Assembly: GCA_020636005.1 (NCBI GenBank)
Contig: JACJYR010000003.1
Span: 620,001 to 684,000, forward strand
Source of the DNA: Lewinellaceae bacterium
GTDB taxonomy: Bacteria; Bacteroidota; Bacteroidia; Chitinophagales; Saprospiraceae
Direction: 5' to 3'
DNA: 64,000 bases
The translations under genes were made by a program, and so were the position numbers. A model generated the notes under the pieces. That model saw only the letters and a program-made list of their open reading frames with translations, was not told the origin of the DNA and did not search any database. Below are positions 35,901-44,152 of this stretch, piece after piece (positions within the stretch are counted from its first letter, which is position 1; each line of letters begins with the position of its first letter).

Positions 35901-36691
35901 TGAGGGACATGATTCAAAGCCGGTTTTTCGCCCAGGTGCCTGCACCAGTGAATACTTATCAAACGTATGACAACCTCGATTTTGCAACGGTGAAAGGATT
36001 TGTGATCAGCTACGAACTGCGCCGCACAGGCAATATATCGCTGAACCTTTCCTACACGCTTCAATTTGCCAATGGTACTGGTTCGGATGCCAACTCCTCC
36101 AGGAGCATTTCCTCCAGGGGCATCCAGCGCACACTCAACCCTTTGAGTTTCGATGAGCGCCACCGTTTGAGCGGTATCCTCGACTATCGCTATGGATCGG
36201 GCAAGAAGTATAATGGCCCGAAGATCGGTGGATTGGACATCCTTGCCAACACTGGACTGAACCTGACAGCCATTGCGGTATCCGGGCGTCCATACACCGC
36301 TGCCGTCGAACCGAACGCATTGGATGCAAGGGGCATCAGTGGCGCCATCAATGGCTCCCGCCTTCCCTGGAACTTCACGCTGAATGCCCAATTGGATAAA
36401 TCATTCAACCTGACTAAACCCGGTGCCGCCAGGTCGCTCGGATTAAATGTTTATTTGAGGGTATCCAACTTGTTGGATCGCAAAAATATCATTGGGGTTT
36501 ACCGGTTTACCGGCTCGCCGGACGACGATGGTTTCCTTCGCAGTGCGGACGGACAATCCTTTATTCAAGGTGGTATTTCCGATGGCCGCAGCCTGGATGG
36601 ATTCCTTGCCTCCTACCAGTGGAGGTTGTTGAATCCAGATAATTATAGCTTGCCAAGAAGGATTTTCCTTGGTGCAACACTTGATTTTTAA
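32960..36691 (+). CDS. TonB-dependent receptor with carboxypeptidase-regulatory-like domain
   Basis: This 1243-residue outer-membrane protein has a signal peptide (residues about 1-22, LLLTFAFLITGIAASAQ) and a CarboxypepD_reg domain (about 24-110, QSLQGTMTDAESGEPIIFGT). The plug (about 120-240) contains LPTRNVNALASLSAGVAS, DLSIRGSRANATNYYLDGIR and ARYGDVTGGIISITSKG. The rest is a large TonB-type barrel ending RRIFLGATLDF. ATGs at 32960 and 32966 are both possible. No SusD gene is adjacent. Instead an 83-bp gap leads to a giant T9SS-type secreted protein and then a PorV-family gene. This suggests the receptor works with T9SS cargo on the surface rather than in classical glycan uptake. Confidence 0.92.
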   Translation: MFMARYLLLTFAFLITGIAASAQQSLQGTMTDAESGEPIIFGTVALYKNGKLITGTETDLDGFYSIPELDPGTYDVAFSYTGYQELRITDVEVSASKANKLDAKISAGVTLTEIVVTYEKPLIEQDNTTQGKTLSSEEIKNLPTRNVNALASLSAGVASADEGDDLSIRGSRANATNYYLDGIRVSGRMIPKQNIEQLQVITGGVEARYGDVTGGIISITSKGPSDKFSGGAEVETSKYLDPYNQTLASLNLSGPIWKRKGETVIGYRIGGQYQYNLDDDPPAIPVYRVKDEVLAQLEANPIRIVGETAFPEAEYVTNEGVNKMDYKPNEERNTYDLNAKIDANIGKNVDVTFSGTYYRIADKFTPTSNPVTSFSSTTNYWQVFNSQNNPTDYDNRYRGNVRLRHRLGGNSNTGSSDDDKSGKGSLIQNAVYILQFGYEKEQTDRADKNHGDNLFDYGYIGKFDIGYEPSFTFDQKPGISVVGTDTFPILIISGQHTDYSERLLGYTPNESINPILTRYIANPDDNTSLNDFLVINGRIPGDFQNVWTNLHAGVGMVYNLNRKRNNDLYTFIANTSFQLVPSGSGKSRHEIQFGIMYEQRTRRGYDINPIGLWTTAQGHVNEHIEGQGLDSTNIIGYSDPQLYRTINLFTGETFDTLIPYPIYAPNIATNSENTFYRKVREANGNVPLNQYFNIDGLTPDQMRLDWFSARELNDEGIVDYWGYDYLGNRLDNVTFDDFFTQRNAEGIRTFPVAAYTPNYQAAFIQDKFQFKDVIFRIGLRVDRYDANTKVLKDPYSLYEIISASEFDNKFGTSRPGNIGADYKVYVTSEDGETVQAYRDGDTWYYPNGNPANDGSEIYGGSLVYPRYKEEIKEKRDVTSGQFDPNISFQDYEPQINWMPRLAFSFPISDDANFFAHYDVLAQRPPSNNFVSPLDYFYWETRNTLRDNANLRPERTVDYEVGFQQRLGNTSALKLSAYYKELRDMIQSRFFAQVPAPVNTYQTYDNLDFATVKGFVISYELRRTGNISLNLSYTLQFANGTGSDANSSRSISSRGIQRTLNPLSFDERHRLSGILDYRYGSGKKYNGPKIGGLDILANTGLNLTAIAVSGRPYTAAVEPNALDARGISGAINGSRLPWNFTLNAQLDKSFNLTKPGAARSLGLNVYLRVSNLLDRKNIIGVYRFTGSPDDDGFLRSADGQSFIQGGISDGRSLDGFLASYQWRLLNPDNYSLPRRIFLGATLDF

Positions 36692-36774
36692 TTGTACATT
36701 TTTCATCCAAAGAGAAAGATAGGAGGAACGGATCAAACGACACTTCTTTCTACTTTTCAAAAAAAATTATAACC

Positions 36775-39700
36775 ATGCGTAGTTTGAAAATTTTCTTGTC
36801 AATTGCCATGGGCATGTGGATATTCGCAACTTCGGCCTATGCCTACTACGACCCCAAGCAGCAGGCCGTCAAAAACCCGGACAAAAACGCCATAAAGTTC
36901 AGGGAAGCGTGTACCACTGCCAAAAAACAAATCGATCAGGACGTGAACAATGTTCGTGCACGTTTGACTACCGGCGGCGACGTTTGGTGGGATCGTTCCG
37001 ATGGAAAGTATATCGTACCAAAAGTGGATCCTGGTCAAAAAGAGGTCTCCTCCATTTTTGCAGGTGCGGTTTGGCTGGGTGGCCTCGACAAAGGCGGTGG
37101 CCTAAAGGTGGCATGCCAAACTTATGGCAACGGCAGCAACGCCAGTGACTTCTGGTCTGGGCCGCTGCGCGACGGGGATGGCACCACCACCAAAGAATTG
37201 TGCGATCAATGGGATAAATTCTTCGAAGTTTCTGGAGAGGAAATCCGGGTCAGCCGGGCATTCTATTTTGCAGCGCAAGAAGGTACAGGGGCATATACCG
37301 AAGATATGATCCCGGAAGGTGTGAAAGGTTGGCCCGCCGAAGGCAACCCCTATTTTTTCGATGTGCATAAGTTTGATCTGCCCAAAACCGAACAGGGGCT
37401 TGCAGGCTACAAGGATGTCAATTTAGATGGCATTTATGATCCGTTGGATGGCGATTTTCCAATCATTGAAATTCGGGGATGCGAAGAGAAAGAAGCCCAG
37501 TTCCCTGACGAAATGATTTTTTGGATTTATAATGACGAAGGGGGTGGAGCATTGCACCGTGAAACAAATGGTACAGCCATCAGGATGGAAGTACAGGTGC
37601 AGGCTTTTGGCTATGCCACCAACGACCAGATCAACGACATGACCTTCCAACGATATAAGCTCATCAACCGGGCCTTGGAGGACATTGATAGTACCTACTT
37701 TGCCATGTGGGTGGATGCAGATCTTGGTTGTTACTTAGACGACTACATTGGTTGCGACATTGACCGGAGCCTTGCCTACACCTACAATGCAGATGCTGAA
37801 GACGGTCAGCCTGGAATTACTTGCCCTGGTGGTGTACAAACTTACGGGACAGAAGTACCTATTATAGGCATTGACTATTTCAGGGGGCCGTTGAACGAAT
37901 TCCGCCAGGAACTTGGCATGTCTTCCTTCACTTATTTCAACAACCCAAGCGTAGGATCTCCAGCACCTCCAAACGGTACGACCGACCCTTCAACAGATGT
38001 TGAATTTTATAACTACCTAAGCGGCCGCTGGAAAGATGGCACCCGCTATACTTTTGGTGGGGACGGGTACAACCCAACCAGTACGGATTATATTAACTAC
38101 GCTTTTACCGGCAATCCAAATGAAGATGGTAAATGGTCTATGTGCAATCCCCAATCACCCAACTTTCCAAATGGATTGCCTGAATACGACAGGCGTACTG
38201 TACAGGCATCAGGGCCATTCACCCTGCAGCCAGGTGCCGTCAACGAACTTATCATCGGTGCGGTTTGGGTGCCCAACCTGAACTATCCTTGCCCAAATAT
38301 TTCAAGCTTGCAGTTGGCCGATGATATTTCACAGGCACTTTTTGATAATTGCTTCGACATCCTTGATGGCCCCGATGCACCCGACGTGGACTGGATTGAA
38401 TTGGATCGGGAACTCATCGCCGTACTTTCCAACAAACCCAATGTTGAACTGTCGAACAATGCATTTGAAGCCTATCAGGAGCGGGGGCCAAAAATCCCGA
38501 GCCCACTTCCTGGGGAGGAGATCGATACATTGTACCGCTTTGAAGGATACTTGCTCTATCAACTGGCCAACCCCAACGTTAGTGTTACAGAATTTGGGGA
38601 TCCAACAAAGGCAAGACTGATTTATTCCGTAGATAAGAAAAATGGAATTGGTACGATTTATAATTGGAAATCGGTGCCCAACCCCAACTACGATCCGGGC
38701 AACCCTGCTGATAAACAGGATGTTTATTATCCAGAACTGACCGTTGAGGGACTCGATAATGGCATCAGACATACCTTCAGCATTACCCAGGATCAATTTG
38801 CTACGGGAGACCGAAACCTGCTCAACCACCGTAAGTATTATTTCTCTGCAAAGGCCTACGCTTATAACAATTACAAGCCTTTTGATCCACTTAGGCAAGA
38901 AGGCCAGGAAACTCCTTACATTGAAGGTCGTGGCAATATCAGGGTTTATAACCCAATTCCAAGGCCCATTCTCGACAGGGTAGTCAATGCCGAGTATGGC
39001 GAAGGCCCTGTTGTAACACGCATAGATGGCATTGGCGTGGGTGCCAAATTCATTGATATGTCGCTTGATACCCGGGCTCGGATTTTAGATGGTTCGTTTA
39101 ACGGGGAAATCGTTTACAACCCAGGTGCGGGGCCAATTGATGTGGTCATTTTCAACCCACTTGAAAATGTGGACGGCGAATTCGAAGTCACCTTCTTTGA
39201 TGAGAAAATGACCAACGAAAACCCACCTAAATTGGATGATAGCGTAAGGTGGCAGTTCCGGGATCTAAACAATCCAAATTCCACCATTATTTCTGAAAGA
39301 ACCATTGACGAGTTAAACGAACAGATTCTGGCGGAATATGGATTCAGTATTTCTATCGGCCAGACCGATGATGTAGGGGATTGGGTGGATCCTTCAGATG
39401 GGGCCATCGGCTATTCCCAATCTTATGCGGCCCAAAATAAACCAATCTGGTTTTCCGCTATTCCGAACAATTATCCTATTGCCACAGGCCTGACCTCCAA
39501 TGCTTTTAATTATGTGGTGCATAAACCAGCTTGGGAAGACCGGGCTCACGAAGTATTAGCCACAATTGGCCAAGGATTTTTTGTACCCTACCAAATCGTG
39601 GACATCAGTACAAGGCTTGATCCGGTTGCTGCCAACAACTATTATATCACGCCCGGATGGAGGTCTTCTGCCGGCCTGCAAGTGCAAAAAGAGGATTTTA

Positions 39701-40929
39701 TTCAGCGGCTAAACAATGTTGACATTGTGATGACTTCAGATAAAAGCCTATGGAGCAGGTGCGTGGTGATTGAAACGGCAAGTACCGATTATACCTTGAA
39801 TGCAGATGCGCAAAATGAAACAGGAGGAAGGGTTACGACAGATAGCTTGATTACAGTTGAATCTAACGGTACAGTAACCAAAAAAGAAATCAAGCAGTTT
39901 GACGTACGTCCGGCAAGGTCAGTGAGCAAAGAAGACAGCGACGGCGACGGATTGCCGGATATCGATCCCATAATCCCGGGCGTTACCAAAATGGACAGCC
40001 TTGGCATGGGTTGGTTCCCCGGATATGCTATTGACGTTGAAACAGGTCAGCGATTGAATATCTTTTTTGGCGAAAACTCTGTATATTCCAAAGAAAACGG
40101 ATTTCTTTCAAGTTACGTCAATGGTGTTCCTAACGGCAGGGATATGATATTCAATCCAAACTCACAGGTTCTCTTGCCCATTCCCGATGGCGTGTTCAAC
40201 CCAATGCTGTATTATGCAGGTGGCCAGCACTTCATTTATGTTACCAACGAACCTTACGATAGCTGTGCCATGCTGAGGGAAAGGCTCGACGTGAACCAGG
40301 CTACGCCTTTCCGGAAAGTCTCCGAACTGCAACGGGTAACATGGACTTGTCTGCCCATATTGAACCCTGGCACTAGACTGCTTTCCTATGCGGAGGGTCT
40401 GATACCCAACGATATTACGATCAAATTAAGGGTTGACAACCCCTATGCAGTCTCAAAAGATGATGCAGGGAACGATACGGGGACAGGCGATTTCAACGGT
40501 TATCCAACCTACCGTTTCAAATTTGAGGGCAAGGCACATAGCGAACTCGATGAGGCTGGAATTAAAACAGCCCTCGACATGATCAATGTTGTTCCGAACC
40601 CTTACTATGCTTATTCGCAATATGAAATCAGCAGGTCTTCTACCATTGTGAAAATAACCAACCTGCCTGCCAAATGTGTTGTGACGATCTACTCCCTGGA
40701 TGGTAAATTCATCCGTAGGTATAACCGGGACGAAGTACCTGGAGCGGCTATTGGCGACGGTATCCCCAGTGCCCAGGTAATCCCGGATCTTGAGTGGGAT
40801 TTGAAAAACAGCAAGGGCATCCCGGTTTCAGCGGGCGTCTATCTCATCCATGTAGATGCACCTGGTTATGGTGAGCGCACCTTGAAATGGTTTGGAATCT
40901 CAAGGCAGTTCGATCCTACTGGATTATAG
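36775..40929 (+). CDS. Giant secreted protein with T9SS type-A-like C-terminal domain
   Basis: The 1384-residue product has a signal peptide (residues 1-23, LSIAMGMWIFATSAYA). The N-terminal block has RARLTTGGDVWWDRSDGKYI (about 61-80) and EVSSIFAGAVWLGGLD, a signature of large Saprospiria surface proteins. A calcium-binding-like repeat DSDGDGLPDID lies at about 1054-1064. The C-terminus (about 1269-1376) has the T9SS sorting pattern: VVPNP (1272-1276), VTIYSLDGKFIRRY, a FlgD-like EWDLKNSKGIPVSAGVYLIH and ERTLKWFGI. Eight extra residues follow the usual end. It should be exported through T9SS and anchored or released outside. Substrate or role is unknown. It sits between the receptor and PorV-type genes, 83 bp after the receptor. 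Confidence 0.85.
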   Translation: MRSLKIFLSIAMGMWIFATSAYAYYDPKQQAVKNPDKNAIKFREACTTAKKQIDQDVNNVRARLTTGGDVWWDRSDGKYIVPKVDPGQKEVSSIFAGAVWLGGLDKGGGLKVACQTYGNGSNASDFWSGPLRDGDGTTTKELCDQWDKFFEVSGEEIRVSRAFYFAAQEGTGAYTEDMIPEGVKGWPAEGNPYFFDVHKFDLPKTEQGLAGYKDVNLDGIYDPLDGDFPIIEIRGCEEKEAQFPDEMIFWIYNDEGGGALHRETNGTAIRMEVQVQAFGYATNDQINDMTFQRYKLINRALEDIDSTYFAMWVDADLGCYLDDYIGCDIDRSLAYTYNADAEDGQPGITCPGGVQTYGTEVPIIGIDYFRGPLNEFRQELGMSSFTYFNNPSVGSPAPPNGTTDPSTDVEFYNYLSGRWKDGTRYTFGGDGYNPTSTDYINYAFTGNPNEDGKWSMCNPQSPNFPNGLPEYDRRTVQASGPFTLQPGAVNELIIGAVWVPNLNYPCPNISSLQLADDISQALFDNCFDILDGPDAPDVDWIELDRELIAVLSNKPNVELSNNAFEAYQERGPKIPSPLPGEEIDTLYRFEGYLLYQLANPNVSVTEFGDPTKARLIYSVDKKNGIGTIYNWKSVPNPNYDPGNPADKQDVYYPELTVEGLDNGIRHTFSITQDQFATGDRNLLNHRKYYFSAKAYAYNNYKPFDPLRQEGQETPYIEGRGNIRVYNPIPRPILDRVVNAEYGEGPVVTRIDGIGVGAKFIDMSLDTRARILDGSFNGEIVYNPGAGPIDVVIFNPLENVDGEFEVTFFDEKMTNENPPKLDDSVRWQFRDLNNPNSTIISERTIDELNEQILAEYGFSISIGQTDDVGDWVDPSDGAIGYSQSYAAQNKPIWFSAIPNNYPIATGLTSNAFNYVVHKPAWEDRAHEVLATIGQGFFVPYQIVDISTRLDPVAANNYYITPGWRSSAGLQVQKEDFIQRLNNVDIVMTSDKSLWSRCVVIETASTDYTLNADAQNETGGRVTTDSLITVESNGTVTKKEIKQFDVRPARSVSKEDSDGDGLPDIDPIIPGVTKMDSLGMGWFPGYAIDVETGQRLNIFFGENSVYSKENGFLSSYVNGVPNGRDMIFNPNSQVLLPIPDGVFNPMLYYAGGQHFIYVTNEPYDSCAMLRERLDVNQATPFRKVSELQRVTWTCLPILNPGTRLLSYAEGLIPNDITIKLRVDNPYAVSKDDAGNDTGTGDFNGYPTYRFKFEGKAHSELDEAGIKTALDMINVVPNPYYAYSQYEISRSSTIVKITNLPAKCVVTIYSLDGKFIRRYNRDEVPGAAIGDGIPSAQVIPDLEWDLKNSKGIPVSAGVYLIHVDAPGYGERTLKWFGISRQFDPTGL

Positions 40930-41006
40930 AACCTAAATTTAGGTGCAACAGGCGGGAGCAGGTCTTCCACTGTTGCACCCATCTTTTACTTCAAAAGAAA
41001 AAATCT

Positions 41007-42068
41007 ATGAATAAGTCCATATACATTTTCTATTTGCTCGCTTTCGTAGCCCTCACTAACGTTGGGGTCTATGCTGGTAATCCTGACCGGCAAGGGGAGG
41101 GCGGCGCTCCAGAACTACTGATGAACCCTTGGGCAAGGAGTTCGGGCCTGCACACCATGACGACCTCCATGATTTCAGGGGTGGAAGCCATGAGGCTAAA
41201 CGTTGCCGGCCTTGCGAGGCTCAACAAAACTGAGGTTGTACTTTCTAATACAACTTACCTGAAAGGCACCGGGATTCACTTTAATGCTGCAGGCCTTGCC
41301 CAGAAAATTGGTAAAAACAGCGCACTAGGCCTTAGCATTATGGCCATTGATTTCGGGGACATCCCCGTTACAACTACACTTCAACCTGAAGGTACCGGAT
41401 CAACCTTTTCACCACGTTTCTTCAACCTTGGCCTGGGGTTCTCCCACATCTTTGTGAACAAAGTATCTGTCGGGGTTTTAGTGCGGGCGGTGTCAGAGGC
41501 CATACAGGATGCCAGCGCATCAACAGTGGCCCTGGATGCAGGTGTTCAGTATGTAACCGGCGAAAAAGACAATTTCAAATTTGGAATTTCTCTTCGGAAT
41601 ATTGGGGGAAGGATGCAATTCAGGGGCGAAGGCCTATCCAGTGAAGTTCCCTTTCCTGGTTTTGATGGCGATTATGGTGGCACTGGTAACCAAAGGACTT
41701 CTTCCTTTGAATTGCAGTCAGTGCTTAACATTGGCCTGTCTTATGACTTTTATGCTGCTGAAAATCACCGGATTACGCCAGTTGCCAACTACACTTCCAA
41801 TGCGTTTTCGGAAGACCAGATAGGCGGCGGTATAGAATATGCTTTCCGGGAATTGGTGATGATTCGGGGCGGTTACAAAGCTGATTTTGGTCAGTTTTCA
41901 AGCGATGATACCAAAGAACCCCTGTACACTGGTATAGCTGCCGGGGTCACTTTGAATGTGCCCGTGAGCAAAAAGGCCAATGCACCACGTATTGCCATCG
42001 ATTATGCCTATTTGTCCACCAAGGTATATGACGGAAGCCATACCATTTCTGTGAGGATCAACATCTAA
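41007..42068 (+). CDS. PorV/PorQ-family outer-membrane protein
   Basis: The 353-residue protein starts at 41007; a longer frame overlaps the upstream gene and hides the signal peptide (YIFYLLAFVALTNVGVYA, residues about 5-22). The mature part is a FadL-like barrel of the PorV/UPF0164 type. It opens with ELLMNPWARSSGLHTMTTSM and SGVEAMRLNVAGLARL, the family's N-terminal motif. Repeated strands follow, down to AIDYAYLSTKVYDGSHTISV at the C-terminus. In T9SS, PorV shuttles cargo from the translocon to the attachment complex. A paralogue directly after a T9SS-type cargo gene suggests a dedicated partner. The 77-bp gap from the upstream stop implies one transcript. Confidence 0.88.
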   Translation: MNKSIYIFYLLAFVALTNVGVYAGNPDRQGEGGAPELLMNPWARSSGLHTMTTSMISGVEAMRLNVAGLARLNKTEVVLSNTTYLKGTGIHFNAAGLAQKIGKNSALGLSIMAIDFGDIPVTTTLQPEGTGSTFSPRFFNLGLGFSHIFVNKVSVGVLVRAVSEAIQDASASTVALDAGVQYVTGEKDNFKFGISLRNIGGRMQFRGEGLSSEVPFPGFDGDYGGTGNQRTSSFELQSVLNIGLSYDFYAAENHRITPVANYTSNAFSEDQIGGGIEYAFRELVMIRGGYKADFGQFSSDDTKEPLYTGIAAGVTLNVPVSKKANAPRIAIDYAYLSTKVYDGSHTISVRINI

Positions 42069-42657
42069 GTAGTAGTTTGAAATGGTTCGACTTAGTTTGA
42101 AAAAGGTTTGACTTTGTTGTCAACGGTTGAAAATGGCTGAAGCACAACAATTTCAAACTACACCAATTGTCTCGAAAAATTTAGCTTACCTACTTAAGCT
42201 GATCCACCTTTTGATAAAATTTTAAAAATAGTAAGCAAGTAGTTTCAACCTTTCTCATTATTACATAATTTTACGGGTCAGAATTCATAAGAACGTTTCC
42301 GGCAGTACTGCCGGAAACGTTCTTGGTTTTAAATCAACAGCCTTTTTAAGCATCCAGCATCATCTTTGTTTAAACGTGTTGGATGTGTTTCAGAATTTTC
42401 TTCTCAGCAAGGTTTTTGGAAACTGGCGGGAAAGAATTTTTTTGCGGAGCTTCTACAAGCTTTAGTCCTGATTGTAAAAAATGATTGTTTCATAAAAAAG
42501 GCTTGGGCAGCAAGAACAGCGGCACTTTTCTAAATTATTCAACTACATTTTTTGGGATGGATTGGTTGGGATTTTATCCCACTAACAATTGTTTGCCTTT
42601 CCTTTCCAAACGAACTTAAAACAAGAACCACCATTTTCTTATCAAAATATTTGAACT
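42069..42657. other. 589-bp gap between the PorV-type gene and greA
   Basis: No gene was seen. A 12-bp inverted repeat (GTAGTTTGAAAT at 42072-42083, ATTTCAAACTAC at 42150-42161) spans the start of the gap, and the palindrome at 42289-42324 follows. A small hairpin TGGGAT-TTT-ATCCCA (42567-42581) lies in the greA leader. Confidence 0.55.
42289..42324. terminator. Perfect 36-bp palindrome, probable bidirectional terminator
   Basis: AAGAACGTTTCCGGCAGT (42289-42306) is followed directly by its exact reverse complement (to 42324), then GGTTTT. It is the strongest palindrome of the region and lies 221 bp past the PorV-type stop codon. It could close the cassette transcript. Confidence 0.65.
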
Positions 42658-43131
42658 ATGGCCCTCTACAACTATTTGACCCAAGAAGGACATGACAGGT
42701 TAAAGGCAGAACTGGACGAATTGAAGTCCACTGGCCGCCAGGAAGCAGCCAAGGCCATCGCCGAGGCCCGCGAAAAGGGCGACCTGTCTGAAAATGCAGA
42801 ATATGATGCCGCAAAAGATGCACAGGGTATGCTTGAGCTGCGGATCAACGAATTGGAAAAAGCATTGGCCAATGCCCGTATCCTTGATGAATCGTCAATG
42901 GACACATCCGAAGTAAGGCTGTTGCTCAACGTTCGGATCAAGAACAAGAAAAGCGGCAAAGTGGATACTTATAAATTGGTGTCAGAATCCGAAGCGGATC
43001 TAAAAGCCAAGAAAATTTCGGCAGGTTCGCCAATTGGCAAAGGATTGCTCGGCAAGAAAATAGGTGAAGTTGCGCAGGTTCATACTCCTGCCGGGCCTGT
43101 GGAGTTTGAAATCCTTGAAATTTCTTCCTGA
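42658..43131 (+). CDS. greA: Transcription elongation factor GreA
   Basis: GreA rescues backtracked RNA polymerase by stimulating cleavage of the nascent RNA. The 157-residue protein has the usual N-terminal coiled coil (about residues 5-76) with the acidic tip in EKGDLSENAEYDAAKDAQ (about 40-57). The FKBP-like C-terminal domain contains SPIGKGLLGKKIGEVAQVHT (about 124-143). Length and order are normal. The HIT-family gene starts 31 bp after its stop codon and is probably co-transcribed. Confidence 0.97.
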   Translation: MALYNYLTQEGHDRLKAELDELKSTGRQEAAKAIAEAREKGDLSENAEYDAAKDAQGMLELRINELEKALANARILDESSMDTSEVRLLLNVRIKNKKSGKVDTYKLVSESEADLKAKKISAGSPIGKGLLGKKIGEVAQVHTPAGPVEFEILEISS

Positions 43132-43162
43132 TAACTTTTCAACCCTTCCTCAACGATTACTC

Positions 43163-43558
43163 ATGTCCAGCATTTTTTCTAAAATAGTACAAGGTGAAAT
43201 TCCTTGCCACAAGGTGGCAGAGTCCGACCGTTATTTTGCCTTCCTGGATATCCGTCCCAACGCCAAGGGCCATACACTGGTCATTCCCAAGGAGGAAATA
43301 GATTATTTATTCGATTTGGAAGACAGCCTATTGGCAGGGATGATAATTTTTGCCAAGCATGTAGCTAAGGCACTGGAGGCTACCATTGATTGCAAAAGAG
43401 TCGGGATGCTGGTTGTTGGTACAGAAGTGCCGCACGCCCACATTCATCTGATTCCTTTTCAACATGAAAGGCAAATGGACATATCGGGCAAAAAATTAGA
43501 TTTTACAAAAGAGGAATTGGCTGCAATAGCGGAAGCAATCCGCTCCAATTTCAAATAA
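43163..43558 (+). CDS. HIT-family protein (nucleotide hydrolase/transferase)
   Basis: The 131-residue protein starts at the ATG at 43163; an alternative frame extension overlaps greA and was rejected. The N-terminal IFSKIVQGEIPCHKVAESDR is typical of the HIT (Hint) branch. The triad motif HAHIHLIP covers H91, H93 and H95, with the middle histidine expected to be the nucleophile. Family members hydrolyse AMP derivatives such as adenosine 5'-phosphoramidate. The exact substrate is unknown. It follows greA by 31 bp, an order common in Bacteroidota, and its stop lies 3 bp from the convergent ruvC end. Confidence 0.93.
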   Translation: MSSIFSKIVQGEIPCHKVAESDRYFAFLDIRPNAKGHTLVIPKEEIDYLFDLEDSLLAGMIIFAKHVAKALEATIDCKRVGMLVVGTEVPHAHIHLIPFQHERQMDISGKKLDFTKEELAAIAEAIRSNFK

Positions 43559-43561
43559 AAA

Positions 43562-44122
43562 TCATCCTTTCCGCTGCGGGTTATCCTTGATGAAAGCTGA
43601 CCAGTCTTTGTAATTCCCCCCTTTTCCAAGTACAGTATCGGATTGAAAATAATGGCATATCACGGTTGCCAGGGCATCTGTAGCATCCAGCGATTGGCTG
43701 TCGATATCCTGCTTCAGAATATTTTTCAACATGGCTGCCACTTGTTCCTTTGAAGCATTGCCGTTGCCCGTCACGGCTTGTTTTATTTTTTTGGGAGAGT
43801 ATTCCGTAATGGCTACGCCCTTTGTAATTGCAGCTGCAATGGCCACTCCCTGCGCCCTTCCAAGCTTTAACATTGATTGTACGTTGTTTCCGTAAAAGGG
43901 TGCCTCAATGGCCATTTCTTTCGGTTGGAATTGGCCAATGATAAGCTGTAGATCTTCAAAAATTTTTTTGAGTTTGTGCTGTTGTTCTTGAAAGCTGCGC
44001 ATATTAATGGCGCCCATATCCAATAACTTGATCGCCTTGTTTTCTACCTCGATGATGGCATAACCCAGGACGTTAGACCCGGGATCTACCCCAAGCAAGC
44101 GGAATTTTTCTTTGATGGCCAT
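43562..44122 (-). CDS. ruvC: Crossover junction endodeoxyribonuclease RuvC
   Basis: RuvC cuts Holliday junctions in homologous recombination. The ATG complementary to 44120-44122 is preferred over an in-frame TTG 15 bp upstream. The 186-residue protein has the catalytic acids in order: D13 in LLGVDPGSNVLGYA, E73 in MAIEAPFYGNN, and the C-terminal pair in LDATDALATVICHYF (near residue 145-148). The gene starts 30 bp after the metH stop on the same strand, so it may be transcribed from the metH promoter. That pairing has no known functional reason. Confidence 0.95.
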   Translation of the reverse strand: MAIKEKFRLLGVDPGSNVLGYAIIEVENKAIKLLDMGAINMRSFQEQQHKLKKIFEDLQLIIGQFQPKEMAIEAPFYGNNVQSMLKLGRAQGVAIAAAITKGVAITEYSPKKIKQAVTGNGNASKEQVAAMLKNILKQDIDSQSLDATDALATVICHYFQSDTVLGKGGNYKDWSAFIKDNPQRKG

Positions 44123-44152
44123 TATAAACCTTTGCAATTATGGTAAGACTTA

